From JBLIAZ01 sp047632015 (GTDB taxonomy: Bacteria > Bacteroidota > Bacteroidia > Flavobacteriales_C > GCA-002722245): a stretch of 16,209 nt of DNA. This document shows positions 6,691-15,187 of the stretch, piece after piece. The stretch lies in the NCBI GenBank assembly GCA_047632015.1, contig JBLIBC010000028.1:1-16209 (forward strand), in the 5' to 3' direction. The position numbers and the translations under genes are program-made. The notes below the pieces were generated by a model. The model was not told the DNA's origin, searched no databases, and worked only from the letters and a program-made list of their open reading frames with translations. Every line of letters begins with the position of its first letter. Positions within the stretch are counted from its first letter, which is position 1.

Positions 6691-9441
6691 TTAAACTGTT
6701 GCTGTTGCTTTGATTGTCTTAGCGCAGGCAAATATTTTATCGTACAATATTTTACTTCTCTTTTCGTGACGTTTCGGTGACCCTGTGGCGGGAGACGACG
6801 TTTCGTGTCTTGAAATAACATCCAAATTGACATCCCTAAACTTTCTTGCAATGTACGTCCAAGCACCCATGTTCTCTGGTTCTTCTTGTACCCAATAGTG
6901 CTTTTTAGCCTTGTTGTATTTCTTCAGGACAGCTTTTAATTGAGTTAAAGGAACTGGGTTTATTTGTTCCAATCTAATTAATGCGATGTTTTTAAAATCA
7001 CCATACTCCGCTTTTCTCTCTATTATTTCATAGTAAATTTTTCCAGTACAAAACATGATGGTGTCAACATTTGAGGTGTTTGAAATGTTTGGATCATCTA
7101 ATACTTCTTGGAAGCCACCGTTTGTAAAGTCTTCAATTTTTGAAACACAAGATGGGTATCTTAAAAGTTTTTTAGGAGAAAAATGAATCAAAGGTTTTCT
7201 AAAGTCTCTGTGCTGTTGCCTTCTTAGTAAGTGAAAGAAGTTTGCTGGAGTTGTACAGTTAGCTACTTGCATGTTAATGTCTGTACACAATTGTAAAAAC
7301 CTTTCTACTCTCGCACTTGAATGTTCAGAACCCATTCCTTCGTATCCATGTGGTAGCAAAAGTACTAAGCCGCTTTGCGTTTTCCATTTATCTTCACCAG
7401 CACAAATGAATTGATCAATCATAATTTGAGCTCCATTGTTGAAATCACCAAATTGCGCTTCCCAAATGGTAAGTATATCTGGTATCGTCAAGGAGTACCC
7501 GTATTCAAAACCTAACACTCCATATTCAGAAAGTAAGGAATTATATATAGATATTTTTGAAGTGTGCTTGCCCTCAATGTTATTTAAAGGAATGTATTTT
7601 TCCTCTGTATCTTCCATTTTAAGTACCGCATGACGATGTGAGAATGTTCCTCTCTGTACATCTTGTCCTGTAAACCTTACACCAGTACCTTCGTTAATTA
7701 AAGTTCCATATGCAAGTAATTCAGCCATTCCCCAATCAACCTTATTATTGGTTTCAATCATCGCTTTCCTTTTGTCAAGTTCTTTGATGATTTTGCGGAT
7801 GAATTTTTTTCCTTCTGGTGCAGTATATAAAGCTTTCGCTACCTTTTTTAAATCTTTTAAAGAAACAGAAGTGTCAGGAGAGGTAATAAAATCTTCCTTT
7901 GTACCCCTGCGGTAACCTTTCCAGTATTCATCTAAAAAGGAAGTGATTGTCGATTTTTGAATTTCTTTAGATTCGCTCATCCTACCTTGCAATTCATCAT
8001 TGAATTGTTTTTCCATGGATTTTGCTAGTTCTTGTTCTAAAACTCCTTCTTTCATCAGTTTGTCCACGTAAATTTTTCGGGGGTCTGGATGGTTAGCAAT
8101 AGCCTTGTATAAAATAGGTTGAGTATACCTCGGTTCATCTCCTTCATTATGGCCGTGCTTACGGTAGCAAAGCAGGTCAATAAACACGTCTTTTTTGTAT
8201 TTCTGACGGTACTCCATGGCTAAATTAATGACGTGACTAACAGCTTCTGCATCATCTCCATTTACGTGGAAAACAGGGCTTAAGGTGACTTTAGCTACAT
8301 CAGTACAGTAGGTGCTTGACCTCGCATCAATGTAGTTAGTTGTAAAACCAATTTGGTTGTTAATTGCAATGTGTAATGTACCTCCAGTTTTGTATCCTTT
8401 AAGTTGTGCCATTTGCACCACTTCGTACACAATTCCTTGACCAGCTAGTGCGGCATCACCATGAATTAATATAGGGCAAACTGTGGAGGCATCTTTTTCA
8501 TAATGCTTGTCAAGTTTTGCTCTTGCTATTCCTAAAACCACAGGATCAACAGCTTCTAAATGTGATGGGTTAGGAGCTAATGTCATTTTAACATCCTTGT
8601 TGCTGTCTGTCTTAATGTCACATGAATAACCTAAGTGGTATTTTACATCTCCATCAAAAACTAATTCATCGTCAAAATCTTTTGATTCAAATTCAGAAAA
8701 TATTTCTTTGTAAGTTTTATAAAAAATATTAGCGAGCACATTCAAACGCCCTCTGTGAGCCATTCCGAAAATAAACTCTTTTATTCCCAAATCAGCTCCG
8801 GTTTCAATGACGGAGTCCAAAGCAGGAATTAAACTTTCAGCACCTTGAAGTGAAAATCTTTTTTGACCTACGTATTTTTTGTCCAAAAACTGTTCAAAAA
8901 CGACAGCTTGGTTTAATTTTTTAAGAATTTGTTGCTTTTGAGCAATTGAAAAATTAGTTCTGTTCTTATTGCTTTCAATTTTAGACCTCAACCATTCCAC
9001 CTCTTCAGGATGCCTAATGTAGGTGTATTCCACACCAACTGATGCGCAATAAGTAGCCTCTAAGTGCTCTACGATGTCTTTCAGTTTTGCATCACCAATT
9101 CCAATTTGTGATCCTGCGTGAAAAACCGTTTCCAAATCGTCTTTTCCAAGTTCGAAATTCTCTAAGTCAAGAGTAGGAGAGTATTGTCTGCGCTCTCTTA
9201 CAGGATTAGTTTTGGTGAATAAGTGACCTCGTTTTCGGTAAGCAGCTACCAGTTTTAAAACGTTGAATTCTTTGACTACGTTATCCGGTACTTCAGAGTC
9301 GAAGTTGGCTTTTGCGAAGTCAAAACCTTTAAAGAATTGGCTCCAGCTTTCGTCGACGGATTCTGGGTTGTTTAAAAACTGTTGGTATAAGTTTTCAATA
9401 GCTGCAACGTCTGAGTTGCCTACGAATGTAAATTTATCCAT
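6691..9441 (-). CDS. sucA: 2-oxoglutarate dehydrogenase E1 component
   Basis: A 916-residue thiamine-diphosphate enzyme decarboxylates 2-oxoglutarate and passes succinyl to SucB in the TCA cycle. The N-terminus has the short segment typical of OdhA (ENLYQQFLNNPESVDESW, about 16-33). Next come GMAHRGRLNVL with His229, DVKYH with His269 (equivalents of E. coli His260 and His298) and NPSHLEAVDP. The ThDP/Mg site GDAALAGQG at 328-336 is followed by INNQIGFTT, then RKHGHNEGDEP at 428-437. The transketolase-like domain has GQDVQRGTFSHRHA at 592-605 and PHGYEGMGSEHSSARVERF at 697-715. The C-terminus has EEPENMGAW (853-861). Length is close to E. coli SucA (about 930). It leads the two-gene sucAB unit, has its own promoter box, and the preceding aminotransferase ends 166 nt upstream. 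Confidence 0.98.
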   Translation of the reverse strand: MDKFTFVGNSDVAAIENLYQQFLNNPESVDESWSQFFKGFDFAKANFDSEVPDNVVKEFNVLKLVAAYRKRGHLFTKTNPVRERRQYSPTLDLENFELGKDDLETVFHAGSQIGIGDAKLKDIVEHLEATYCASVGVEYTYIRHPEEVEWLRSKIESNKNRTNFSIAQKQQILKKLNQAVVFEQFLDKKYVGQKRFSLQGAESLIPALDSVIETGADLGIKEFIFGMAHRGRLNVLANIFYKTYKEIFSEFESKDFDDELVFDGDVKYHLGYSCDIKTDSNKDVKMTLAPNPSHLEAVDPVVLGIARAKLDKHYEKDASTVCPILIHGDAALAGQGIVYEVVQMAQLKGYKTGGTLHIAINNQIGFTTNYIDARSSTYCTDVAKVTLSPVFHVNGDDAEAVSHVINLAMEYRQKYKKDVFIDLLCYRKHGHNEGDEPRYTQPILYKAIANHPDPRKIYVDKLMKEGVLEQELAKSMEKQFNDELQGRMSESKEIQKSTITSFLDEYWKGYRRGTKEDFITSPDTSVSLKDLKKVAKALYTAPEGKKFIRKIIKELDKRKAMIETNNKVDWGMAELLAYGTLINEGTGVRFTGQDVQRGTFSHRHAVLKMEDTEEKYIPLNNIEGKHTSKISIYNSLLSEYGVLGFEYGYSLTIPDILTIWEAQFGDFNNGAQIMIDQFICAGEDKWKTQSGLVLLLPHGYEGMGSEHSSARVERFLQLCTDINMQVANCTTPANFFHLLRRQQHRDFRKPLIHFSPKKLLRYPSCVSKIEDFTNGGFQEVLDDPNISNTSNVDTIMFCTGKIYYEIIERKAEYGDFKNIALIRLEQINPVPLTQLKAVLKKYNKAKKHYWVQEEPENMGAWTYIARKFRDVNLDVISRHETSSPATGSPKRHEKRSKILYDKIFACAKTIKATATV

Positions 9442-9467
9442 GCTTAGGATTAGTTTCGGTTGAGATA

Positions 9468-9475
9468 CAAATCTA
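9468..9475 (-). promoter_or_regulatory. Candidate -7 promoter box for sucAB
   Basis: The minus strand reads TAGATTTG, an exact TAnnTTTG match ending 26 nt before the sucA ATG. A weak -33 candidate, GTTTCTG (9496-9502), lies about 20 nt upstream. Spacing to the start codon is like that of the GH2 box, implying a short leader. Confidence 0.45.
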
Positions 9476-9508
9476 ATGTATAATTGTTATAAATGCAGAA
9501 ACATTTTA

Positions 9509-9529
9509 CAACAAATTTTGTATTTGTTG
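9509..9529. repeat. Perfect 8-bp inverted repeat upstream of the sucA promoter
   Basis: CAACAAAT (9509-9516) and ATTTGTTG (9522-9529) are separated by 5 nt (TTTGT). It is centred about 48 bp upstream of the -7 box, an activator-like position, and no U-tract follows on the minus strand, so it is not an obvious terminator. The perfect palindrome TGTCGACA at 9533-9540 adjoins it. It may bind a regulator of sucAB; the protein is unknown. Confidence 0.4.
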
Positions 9530-9607
9530 AGCTGTCGACAATGTAGTTGTAACTCCTTGTTAAACAGTGATTAAGGCAGTTCTTTTGTTTGCCTAAAATA
9601 GCTTTAT

Positions 9608-10768
9608 TTACAGTTGCTGCTTAATTCTTTGTAGCGCATTTTGTATCGCTTCTTTGTTAGCACATAAACTTGCACGAATGTAACGGTCACCTTTTGATCC
9701 AAAAATGAAACCAGGTGTTATGAAAACATTGGCTTCGTATAGTACTTTATTGACCAACTCTTCCACGTTGTCAAGCTCATCACTGACTTTTCCCCAAACA
9801 AACATACCGGTGCTGTTTTTATCGTAGCTGACATTTAAGTAGTCAAAAATTTCACCTATTAAATCTTTGCGTTCCTGGTATATGCTATTTTGCTTTTTAT
9901 GCCATTCTTCTGTGTTTTCAAAAGCTTTTATAGCAGCATTTTGCAATGCTAGGAACATGCCTGAATCCATGTTGCTTTTCACCTTTAAAACGGTGGAAAG
10001 GTAGCTTGCATCTCCCGCTAACCAGCCAATTCTCCATCCAGCCATGTTATGTGACTTACTTAATGAATTCAGCTCTATACAAACTTCTTTGGCGCCTTTT
10101 AATTGAAAAATACTGAACGGGTCATCATTAAGAATCAAAGAATATGGGTTGTCATTGATAATTAAAAACTGATGTTCTTTTGCTAAACCAATTAGTTCTT
10201 CTAAAATGTTCGCGTCAGCTCGTGAGCCAGTAGGCATGTTGGGGAAGTTAATCCACATCAACTTTACATTTGTTAAATCTTTTTGTCTCAATGATTCAAT
10301 ATCGATGTTCCATCCGATATTTTCATCCAAATCGTAGTTTTCGATTTCAACTTCTAAAAGGTTACTCACTGAAGAATAGCTAGGATATCCAGGATTTGGC
10401 ACCAATACCTTGTCGCCTTTATTCAGAAAAGCCATTGAAATGTGCATGATTCCCTCCTTTGATCCCATTAATGGCAATATTTCATCTTCCGGATTCAAAA
10501 CGGTATTGTACGTTTTTACAGACCAACTTGCAATGGATTTTCTAAGTTCAGGAATCCCTGTGTAGCTTTGGTATCCATGAGAATCTACCTGTTTTGCTGT
10601 ATCACAAAGCGCGTCAATACTTTCTGAGGAAGGAGCAAGGTCTGGACTTCCAATCCCTAAATTAATGATGTCTTTTCCTTGAGCATTTAAGCCCCTAATT
10701 TCCTTTAGTTTTTTCGAGAAGTAATATTCTTGAACGTTGTCTAGTCTTCTGGCAGGAGAAATAATCAT
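9608..10768 (-). CDS. PLP-dependent class I/II aminotransferase (possibly aromatic amino acid or LL-DAP type)
   Basis: A 386-residue fold-type I aminotransferase. Visible landmarks: GIGSPDLAPS (39-48), GYQSYTGIPELRK (65-77), PLMGSKEGI (99-107), PNPGYPSY (124-131), NFPNMPTG (174-181), INDNPYS with Asp206 for the pyridine nitrogen and Tyr209, SLSKSHNMAGWRIG with Lys238 as the Schiff-base lysine and Arg246, and YIRASL with Arg365 for the substrate carboxylate. Length is normal. The sequence style resembles a Bacteroidota subgroup that I recall in phenylalanine/tyrosine gene clusters, and it also resembles LL-diaminopimelate and glutamate/alanine aminotransferases. The substrate therefore cannot be fixed from sequence; aromatic transamination is an inference, mildly supported by nearby trpB. 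It follows the RSH gene by 34 nt and is probably the last gene of that operon. No terminator is evident after it. Confidence 0.9.
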   Translation of the reverse strand: MIISPARRLDNVQEYYFSKKLKEIRGLNAQGKDIINLGIGSPDLAPSSESIDALCDTAKQVDSHGYQSYTGIPELRKSIASWSVKTYNTVLNPEDEILPLMGSKEGIMHISMAFLNKGDKVLVPNPGYPSYSSVSNLLEVEIENYDLDENIGWNIDIESLRQKDLTNVKLMWINFPNMPTGSRADANILEELIGLAKEHQFLIINDNPYSLILNDDPFSIFQLKGAKEVCIELNSLSKSHNMAGWRIGWLAGDASYLSTVLKVKSNMDSGMFLALQNAAIKAFENTEEWHKKQNSIYQERKDLIGEIFDYLNVSYDKNSTGMFVWGKVSDELDNVEELVNKVLYEANVFITPGFIFGSKGDRYIRASLCANKEAIQNALQRIKQQL

Positions 10769-10802
10769 CGTAAAATGGTGGTGTTAATTATATCAAAAGT
10801 AA

Positions 10803-12995
10803 TTAAACTGTATGAATTCGTTTAATGTTTCTGATGTCCTGGATTTCGAATAATGTTTTTATTAATTCGTCCAAATAATTAGTGTTTTGAATATACAACA
10901 TGATTTGTCCATTAAAAATTCCGTCTTCACTGTCAAAAGTAAGGGATTTCATGTTTATTTTTTCTTCATGGGAAATTACCCCCACTATGGTTTCTAATAG
11001 TCCTTTGTTGTCAGTCCCAGTGAAACTAATACCTGTTAAGTACTCTTTTTCTTCATGTACTTCCCAAACTGCTTTCACCGATCTGTAGGCAAAATTTGCT
11101 TGTAAATGCATAGCGTTTCGACAGTTGGTAGTATGAACCACAACCCCCTTGTCATTGGTGATAAATCCAAATACTTCGTCCCCAGGTATTGGATTACAGC
11201 ACGTCGATAGGGTGTAGTCGACTCCCATGTTTTCTTCTCCAAGTTTTAGAACATTCTTTTTGTATTTTTTAGCTAATGCGTCTGCGGATTGATTGTTTTT
11301 TTCATTCTCAATGTGTTTTTTTCTATCATCAAGGTATTTTTTAATACTATGCCTGTCTATTTTTTTAAGAGCGATGCTGTAAAACAATTCCTTATTCGTT
11401 CCAGTTTTATAATGAGAAACCAATTCTTTTAGCAGCAGACTGTCATCTTGTAGCTCTAAAATGGCAACGATTTTATGGTATAAGTCTTCCCCTTTTTCGA
11501 TGGTTGCAAGCTTGTTCTTTTTTAAGGAACTTTTGATGATGTGTTTTGACTTGGTTGTTTTTGCAATATCTAACCAGTCCTCCTTAGGAGTCTGGCGAGT
11601 AGAGTGTAGTATTTCTATTTGATCACCATTATTTAACACATGACTTAAAGACACTAAATTGTGACTTATTTTAGCACCTATACATTGATCTCCCAATTTT
11701 GAATGAACCTCATAAGCGAAATCCAAAGCTGTGGCACCTTTGGGTAGTGTTTTGATATCGCCTGCAGGGGTAAAAACAAAAATTTCTTCTGAAAATAAGT
11801 CCATTTTCAAATCATCAATGAAGTCACCAGTTTGACCTTGAGTGTTTTCTAACGTATGTCGAATTTTTGTAATCCACTGGTCCAATTTGCTATCAGCAGA
11901 ATCTAAACCTTTATATTTCCAGTGAGCAGCCAAGCCTTTCTCGGCAATGTCATCCATCCGTTTTGATCTCAGCTGAACTTCAACCCATTTTCCATCGGGC
12001 CCCATTACTGTGGTGTGTAGCGCTTCGTATCCGTTAGCTTTTGGAATCGAAATCCAGTCACGTAACCTGTTAGGATTTGGCTTATACAAATTGGTAATCA
12101 TTGAAAAAATACTCCAGCATTCAACTTGTTCTGACTTTTTATCGCTGTCAATTATCACACGAATCGCAAAAATATCATACACCTCCTCGAAAGGGATGTT
12201 TTTTGTTTTCATTTTTCTGGAAATCGAATAAATGCTTTTAGGACGACCTTTAATTACGTATTTGTGATTCGTTTCATCCAGTACTCCAATGATTGGTTTA
12301 GTAAACTTGTTGATGTATTTTGTCAGTTCCCTTTTAGAATCATTTAGTTTTTTTTCTATTTCACCATATAACTGCGGTTCAGTGTACCTGAATGCTAAAT
12401 CTTCTAGTTCTGTCTTTATCTTATTTAGGCCTAGTCGATGAGCTAGTGGTCCGTATAAAAACAGTGTCTCATACGATGTTTTAACCTGGTTTTGTCTTGG
12501 CATAGATTGCATTGTTCTCATGTTATGCAACCTGTCTGCTAATTTTACCAAAATTACTCTTGCATCCTCCGAAAGAGTAAGCATCATTTTTTTGAAATTC
12601 TCACCCTGTATCGAGTAATTGGGATCAGAATGATCAATTACACCATCAATTTTTGTTAACCCGTCAATGATTAATCGAACTTTTGGTCCGAACATTCTTT
12701 CTACGTCGTCTAAAGTCAAATCAGTATCCTCGACAGTGTCATGAAGCAATGCGCATACAATTGATGTGGTTCCAAGACAAATTTCTTCAGCCACAATTTG
12801 AGCAACAGCAATGGGGTGATATATGTATGGCTCACCAGATTTCCGGCGCATGTGCTTGTGCTTGTCAACAGCTACCTCAAAAGCTTTCCGAATCATTTTT
12901 TTATCCAGGTTTTCCTGAGACTTTTTTGCATCACGCAAAAGCTTCCGGTACCTTTTTAAAATTTCTTTTCTTTCGCCTTCTAAATCAATTTTCAT
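10803..12995 (-). CDS. relA: Bifunctional (p)ppGpp synthetase/hydrolase (RSH family)
   Basis: A 730-residue long RelA/SpoT homologue that makes and degrades the alarmone (p)ppGpp. The hydrolase HD domain is intact: Arg51, His60, HDTVED with His85/Asp86 and Glu89/Asp90, and Asn158 in LADRLHNMR. The synthetase domain is also intact: GRPKSIYSISRKM (250-262), VYDIFAIRV with Asp274, GYEALHTTV (322-330) and VEVQLRS with Glu339. Both activities are therefore expected. The regulatory half has TGS (about 404-463), a helical region, the Cys-containing CCNPIPGDEV (Cys599, Cys600, with Cys625 further on) and a C-terminal ACT domain (about 655-730). Standard length. It lies 33 nt after the DinB-like gene and 34 nt before the aminotransferase on the same strand, so it is probably co-transcribed with both. 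The symbol is by convention; Rel or SpoT would be equally valid. Confidence 0.97.
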   Translation of the reverse strand: MKIDLEGERKEILKRYRKLLRDAKKSQENLDKKMIRKAFEVAVDKHKHMRRKSGEPYIYHPIAVAQIVAEEICLGTTSIVCALLHDTVEDTDLTLDDVERMFGPKVRLIIDGLTKIDGVIDHSDPNYSIQGENFKKMMLTLSEDARVILVKLADRLHNMRTMQSMPRQNQVKTSYETLFLYGPLAHRLGLNKIKTELEDLAFRYTEPQLYGEIEKKLNDSKRELTKYINKFTKPIIGVLDETNHKYVIKGRPKSIYSISRKMKTKNIPFEEVYDIFAIRVIIDSDKKSEQVECWSIFSMITNLYKPNPNRLRDWISIPKANGYEALHTTVMGPDGKWVEVQLRSKRMDDIAEKGLAAHWKYKGLDSADSKLDQWITKIRHTLENTQGQTGDFIDDLKMDLFSEEIFVFTPAGDIKTLPKGATALDFAYEVHSKLGDQCIGAKISHNLVSLSHVLNNGDQIEILHSTRQTPKEDWLDIAKTTKSKHIIKSSLKKNKLATIEKGEDLYHKIVAILELQDDSLLLKELVSHYKTGTNKELFYSIALKKIDRHSIKKYLDDRKKHIENEKNNQSADALAKKYKKNVLKLGEENMGVDYTLSTCCNPIPGDEVFGFITNDKGVVVHTTNCRNAMHLQANFAYRSVKAVWEVHEEKEYLTGISFTGTDNKGLLETIVGVISHEEKINMKSLTFDSEDGIFNGQIMLYIQNTNYLDELIKTLFEIQDIRNIKRIHTV

Positions 12996-13028
12996 GCTTA
13001 CTGGATTCGCTGAGTGTGTAATGTTTGT

Positions 13029-13484
13029 TTAAAAGTTTTTTGACATCGCCATCATGTAACCCAAATGAAGACCTTCATGTAAATTGTTGAAAGAAATCAC
13101 TTCGTCAATTGAGTTTAGTGTAATTCCATAACTAGTAGTGTAGGCAGAGTAGTTTTTAAAAATTCCGCTTTCATAGTCGTTTTTCAGTTGTAAAGCTGTT
13201 GAAATTAGCAAACCTTTTAACTCGATTAAATCAATGTTTTTTTCGGTAGTGGCCTGTGTACCTTTTCGGTACATGTTTGCCAGTTCATCTGAAACATGCA
13301 TTTCTAAGCCGCTTAACTTATAAGCAAGTAGTTGCAATGTGACCAAGCTGTGTGCTGCATTCCAAATTAAAGAATTGTTATAGCCTTTAGGGGTAGTTGT
13401 CGCATTATCGTTGTGCTTTTCTAATTGTACTATCGTGTTTTTCCTTGTTTGCAACAAGTATTCAAATGCTGTACTAGTTTTCAT
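13029..13484 (-). CDS. DinB/YfiT-like four-helix protein, putative metal-binding
   Basis: A small cytoplasmic protein of 151 residues with no signal peptide or membrane segment. Three features suggest the DinB superfamily: mostly helical sequence, WNAAHSLVTLQLLAYKLSGL with His46 in the second helix, and the C-terminal LHEGLHLGYMMAM with His136 and His140. The spacing of one His early and HxxxH near the end is the usual DinB metal triad. Family members include thiol-dependent transferases and many proteins of unknown activity, so no reaction can be assigned. Its ATG lies inside the end of the 483-residue gene upstream (11-nt overlap), which suggests translational coupling and possibly a joint function. 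The RSH gene follows after 33 nt. Confidence 0.75.
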   Translation of the reverse strand: MKTSTAFEYLLQTRKNTIVQLEKHNDNATTTPKGYNNSLIWNAAHSLVTLQLLAYKLSGLEMHVSDELANMYRKGTQATTEKNIDLIELKGLLISTALQLKNDYESGIFKNYSAYTTSYGITLNSIDEVISFNNLHEGLHLGYMMAMSKNF

Positions 13485-14925
13485 CGCTCATTTTATCAAA
13501 GTTTATCACCACTTTTTTGAATTTCTTTGTTCTCCAATTGAACAAGTTGTTTGCTTTTATAATCCTAGCTACAATAGGAGGGACCATCTTTTCCCACTCC
13601 TTGTCGTTGTCTTTAATTTTATTTAAAACTTTATTGGAAAAAATATGCAATATATCCTTGTCGTAATTTTCATAATCAACAATTTTATCGTTGTCAATTA
13701 AATGCTGGTACAGAGAGGTTAAATGCTTAGGAACAATCATGTTTTTACTGTTTATTATCTCTAAGCCGAACTTGTACGGGTACAAGTATAACCTCACGTC
13801 GCGATGAAATAATAACCCAAATGACTCAAGTAATCCACCACTTAAATTTTTGTAATATTTCTCGTTAAAAACATTAATCATGGCATTGGCGCCAAGTATC
13901 AGGGCTAATTGAGCTCCAGTATTGTACCTGGTTAAGTATTGAACAAGTTTGTAATATTCTTGAAAGTTGGAAATCAATACTGTTTGGCCTAAAGCAGTTA
14001 GTATGTCAATTCTGTCCAAGAAATCACTTTCAGTTAAAGCTTCTTTACCCCCTAAGTCCTTTAAGGTTAGCTCGGTAATCATGGTTATCTTATCTTTATT
14101 CTTGACTCTTTCGTCTTTTTCAAATTGTCTTAAACCGTGCTTCAACATGTCCAAATGAACTTTGGTTACAGGTCGAAACCTTCCACGTAACGCAAGGACA
14201 TCTCTTTTGTATAGAACTTCAGTTGGGTGAATGGTAGTTCCGTCTGGTTGAAACAAACAAGCATCAGCCATTCCAGATTTTACCAAAAATAAACTTAACA
14301 AACGGTTGTCTGCCTTTTCGAAAGCGGGACCACTCATTTCAACCATGTCAATTTGCATCCGACCTGGGATTAAATTGTCATTCATGTGTTCCAAAATAGT
14401 TTTTGGATCATGATGCAGGTGATAGCAACCGTAAAGAAGATTTACTCCTAGTATTCCTAATATTTGTTGCTGTTGGATGTTTTCTCGGTCCAAAAGCCTA
14501 ATGTGAATAATAACCTTGTTTGGCTCTTCTCCTGGTTTCAGTTGAAATTTAACCCCCATCCAACCATGTGATTTGTTTGACCTGTCATAATTGATAGCCT
14601 CTACAGTATTGCAAATAGCAAAGTATCTTTTGTCAGGATTGTTTCCAGCAAGCCTGGTCATTAAATCATTGTATTCTTTTTTAAGCATTTGCTGCAAACG
14701 AGCTTTGGAAACATAACGACTTGGTCGCTTTCCATACACTGCATCAGACATCTGCATATCGTACGCAGACAAAGACTTAGCGATGGTTCCAGACGCTCCC
14801 CCTGCTTGAAAAAATAACCTAGAGATTTCTTGACCAGCTCCGATCTCACCAAAACTTCCAAAAATGGAGCGGTCAAGGTTAATTTCTAACGCTTTTTGTT
14901 GAGTATCTAATACGCTACTTATCAT
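13474..14925 (-). CDS. Conserved 483-residue protein of unknown function, first gene of the RSH operon
   Basis: A full-length soluble-looking protein with no signal peptide and no clear membrane segment. Notable regions: FGEIGAGQEISRLFFQAGGASGTIAKSL (25-52, Gly-rich), SAYDMQMSDAVYG (53-65), HGWMGVKFQLKPGEEP (120-135), IIHIRLLDRENIQQQQILGILGVNLLYG (139-166), ALRGRFRPVT (245-254), ITELTLKDLGGKEALTESDFLDR (283-305) and SGGLLESFGLLFHRDVRLYLYPY (362-384). From memory, close relatives occur in cyanobacteria, proteobacteria and Bacteroidota, often labelled TonB-dependent receptor or nicotinate-nucleotide adenylyltransferase. The sequence supports neither label: there is no beta-barrel signal peptide or TonB box, and no HxGH nucleotidyltransferase motif. 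The RSH fold is also absent. It overlaps the DinB-like gene by 11 nt and heads the operon containing the (p)ppGpp enzyme. I cannot assign a function. Confidence 0.93.
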   Translation of the reverse strand: MISSVLDTQQKALEINLDRSIFGSFGEIGAGQEISRLFFQAGGASGTIAKSLSAYDMQMSDAVYGKRPSRYVSKARLQQMLKKEYNDLMTRLAGNNPDKRYFAICNTVEAINYDRSNKSHGWMGVKFQLKPGEEPNKVIIHIRLLDRENIQQQQILGILGVNLLYGCYHLHHDPKTILEHMNDNLIPGRMQIDMVEMSGPAFEKADNRLLSLFLVKSGMADACLFQPDGTTIHPTEVLYKRDVLALRGRFRPVTKVHLDMLKHGLRQFEKDERVKNKDKITMITELTLKDLGGKEALTESDFLDRIDILTALGQTVLISNFQEYYKLVQYLTRYNTGAQLALILGANAMINVFNEKYYKNLSGGLLESFGLLFHRDVRLYLYPYKFGLEIINSKNMIVPKHLTSLYQHLIDNDKIVDYENYDKDILHIFSNKVLNKIKDNDKEWEKMVPPIVARIIKANNLFNWRTKKFKKVVINFDKMSDEN

Positions 14926-14965
14926 GATGTTTCCCTGCTTTTAATGACTCTGTTTATCACTTACG

Positions 14966-14973
14966 TAAATCTA
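14966..14973 (-). promoter_or_regulatory. Weak -7 box candidate for the 483-aa/DinB-like/RSH operon
   Basis: The minus strand reads TAGATTTA, one mismatch from TAnnTTTG and identical in its first seven bases to the sucA box. It ends 40 nt before the ATG of the 483-residue protein. No -33 element was seen. Confidence 0.25.
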
Positions 14974-15045
14974 GTAAAAATGTTCGGAAAGTGAAGGGAT
15001 AACTTACTTTGCTATTAATTATATCAGTTAGTAAGTATAGACTAA

Positions 15046-15053
15046 TAATTTTG
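15046..15053 (+). promoter_or_regulatory. Candidate -7 promoter box for trpB
   Basis: TAATTTTG matches TAnnTTTG exactly. No TTTG lies at the proper distance (the nearest, 15008-15011, is 34 nt upstream). If used, the trpB leader would be about 125 nt; it contains no Trp-rich leader peptide. Confidence 0.35.
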
Positions 15054-15148
15054 TCGTCAAAAAGTGCAGTGGTTTAGGGCGTATGGATAAGTGTTCAAGA
15101 ATCTGTTCTAGGTTACGAAAATTCATAAAAAAAAGGCTAACTTCACAG

Positions 15149-15170
15149 CGTTTTTTATCATTAAAAAACG
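15149..15170 (+). promoter_or_regulatory. AT-rich hairpin just upstream of trpB
   Basis: CGTTTTTTA (15149-15157) pairs with TAAAAAACG (15162-15170) around a 4-nt TCAT loop, ending 17 nt before the trpB ATG. It could influence ribosome access, but the stem is mostly A-T, so stability is low. Confidence 0.3.
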
Positions 15171-15187
15171 AATCAAATTTGAGTGAA

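Noticed and set aside
9567..9595. Possible terminator after the aminotransferase (AGGCA / TGCCT)
   Set aside because: The stem is only 5 bp with an 11-nt loop and no U-tract follows on the minus strand.
13474..14925. Annotation of the 483-aa protein as TonB-dependent receptor or nicotinate-nucleotide adenylyltransferase
   Set aside because: There is no signal peptide, plug or beta-barrel pattern and no HxGH motif; such names appear to be propagated errors.
15083..15187. N-terminal extension of trpB by 35 codons
   Set aside because: The extension is highly basic, unlike any TrpB N-terminus I know, and the protein from 15188 already has the complete canonical start.
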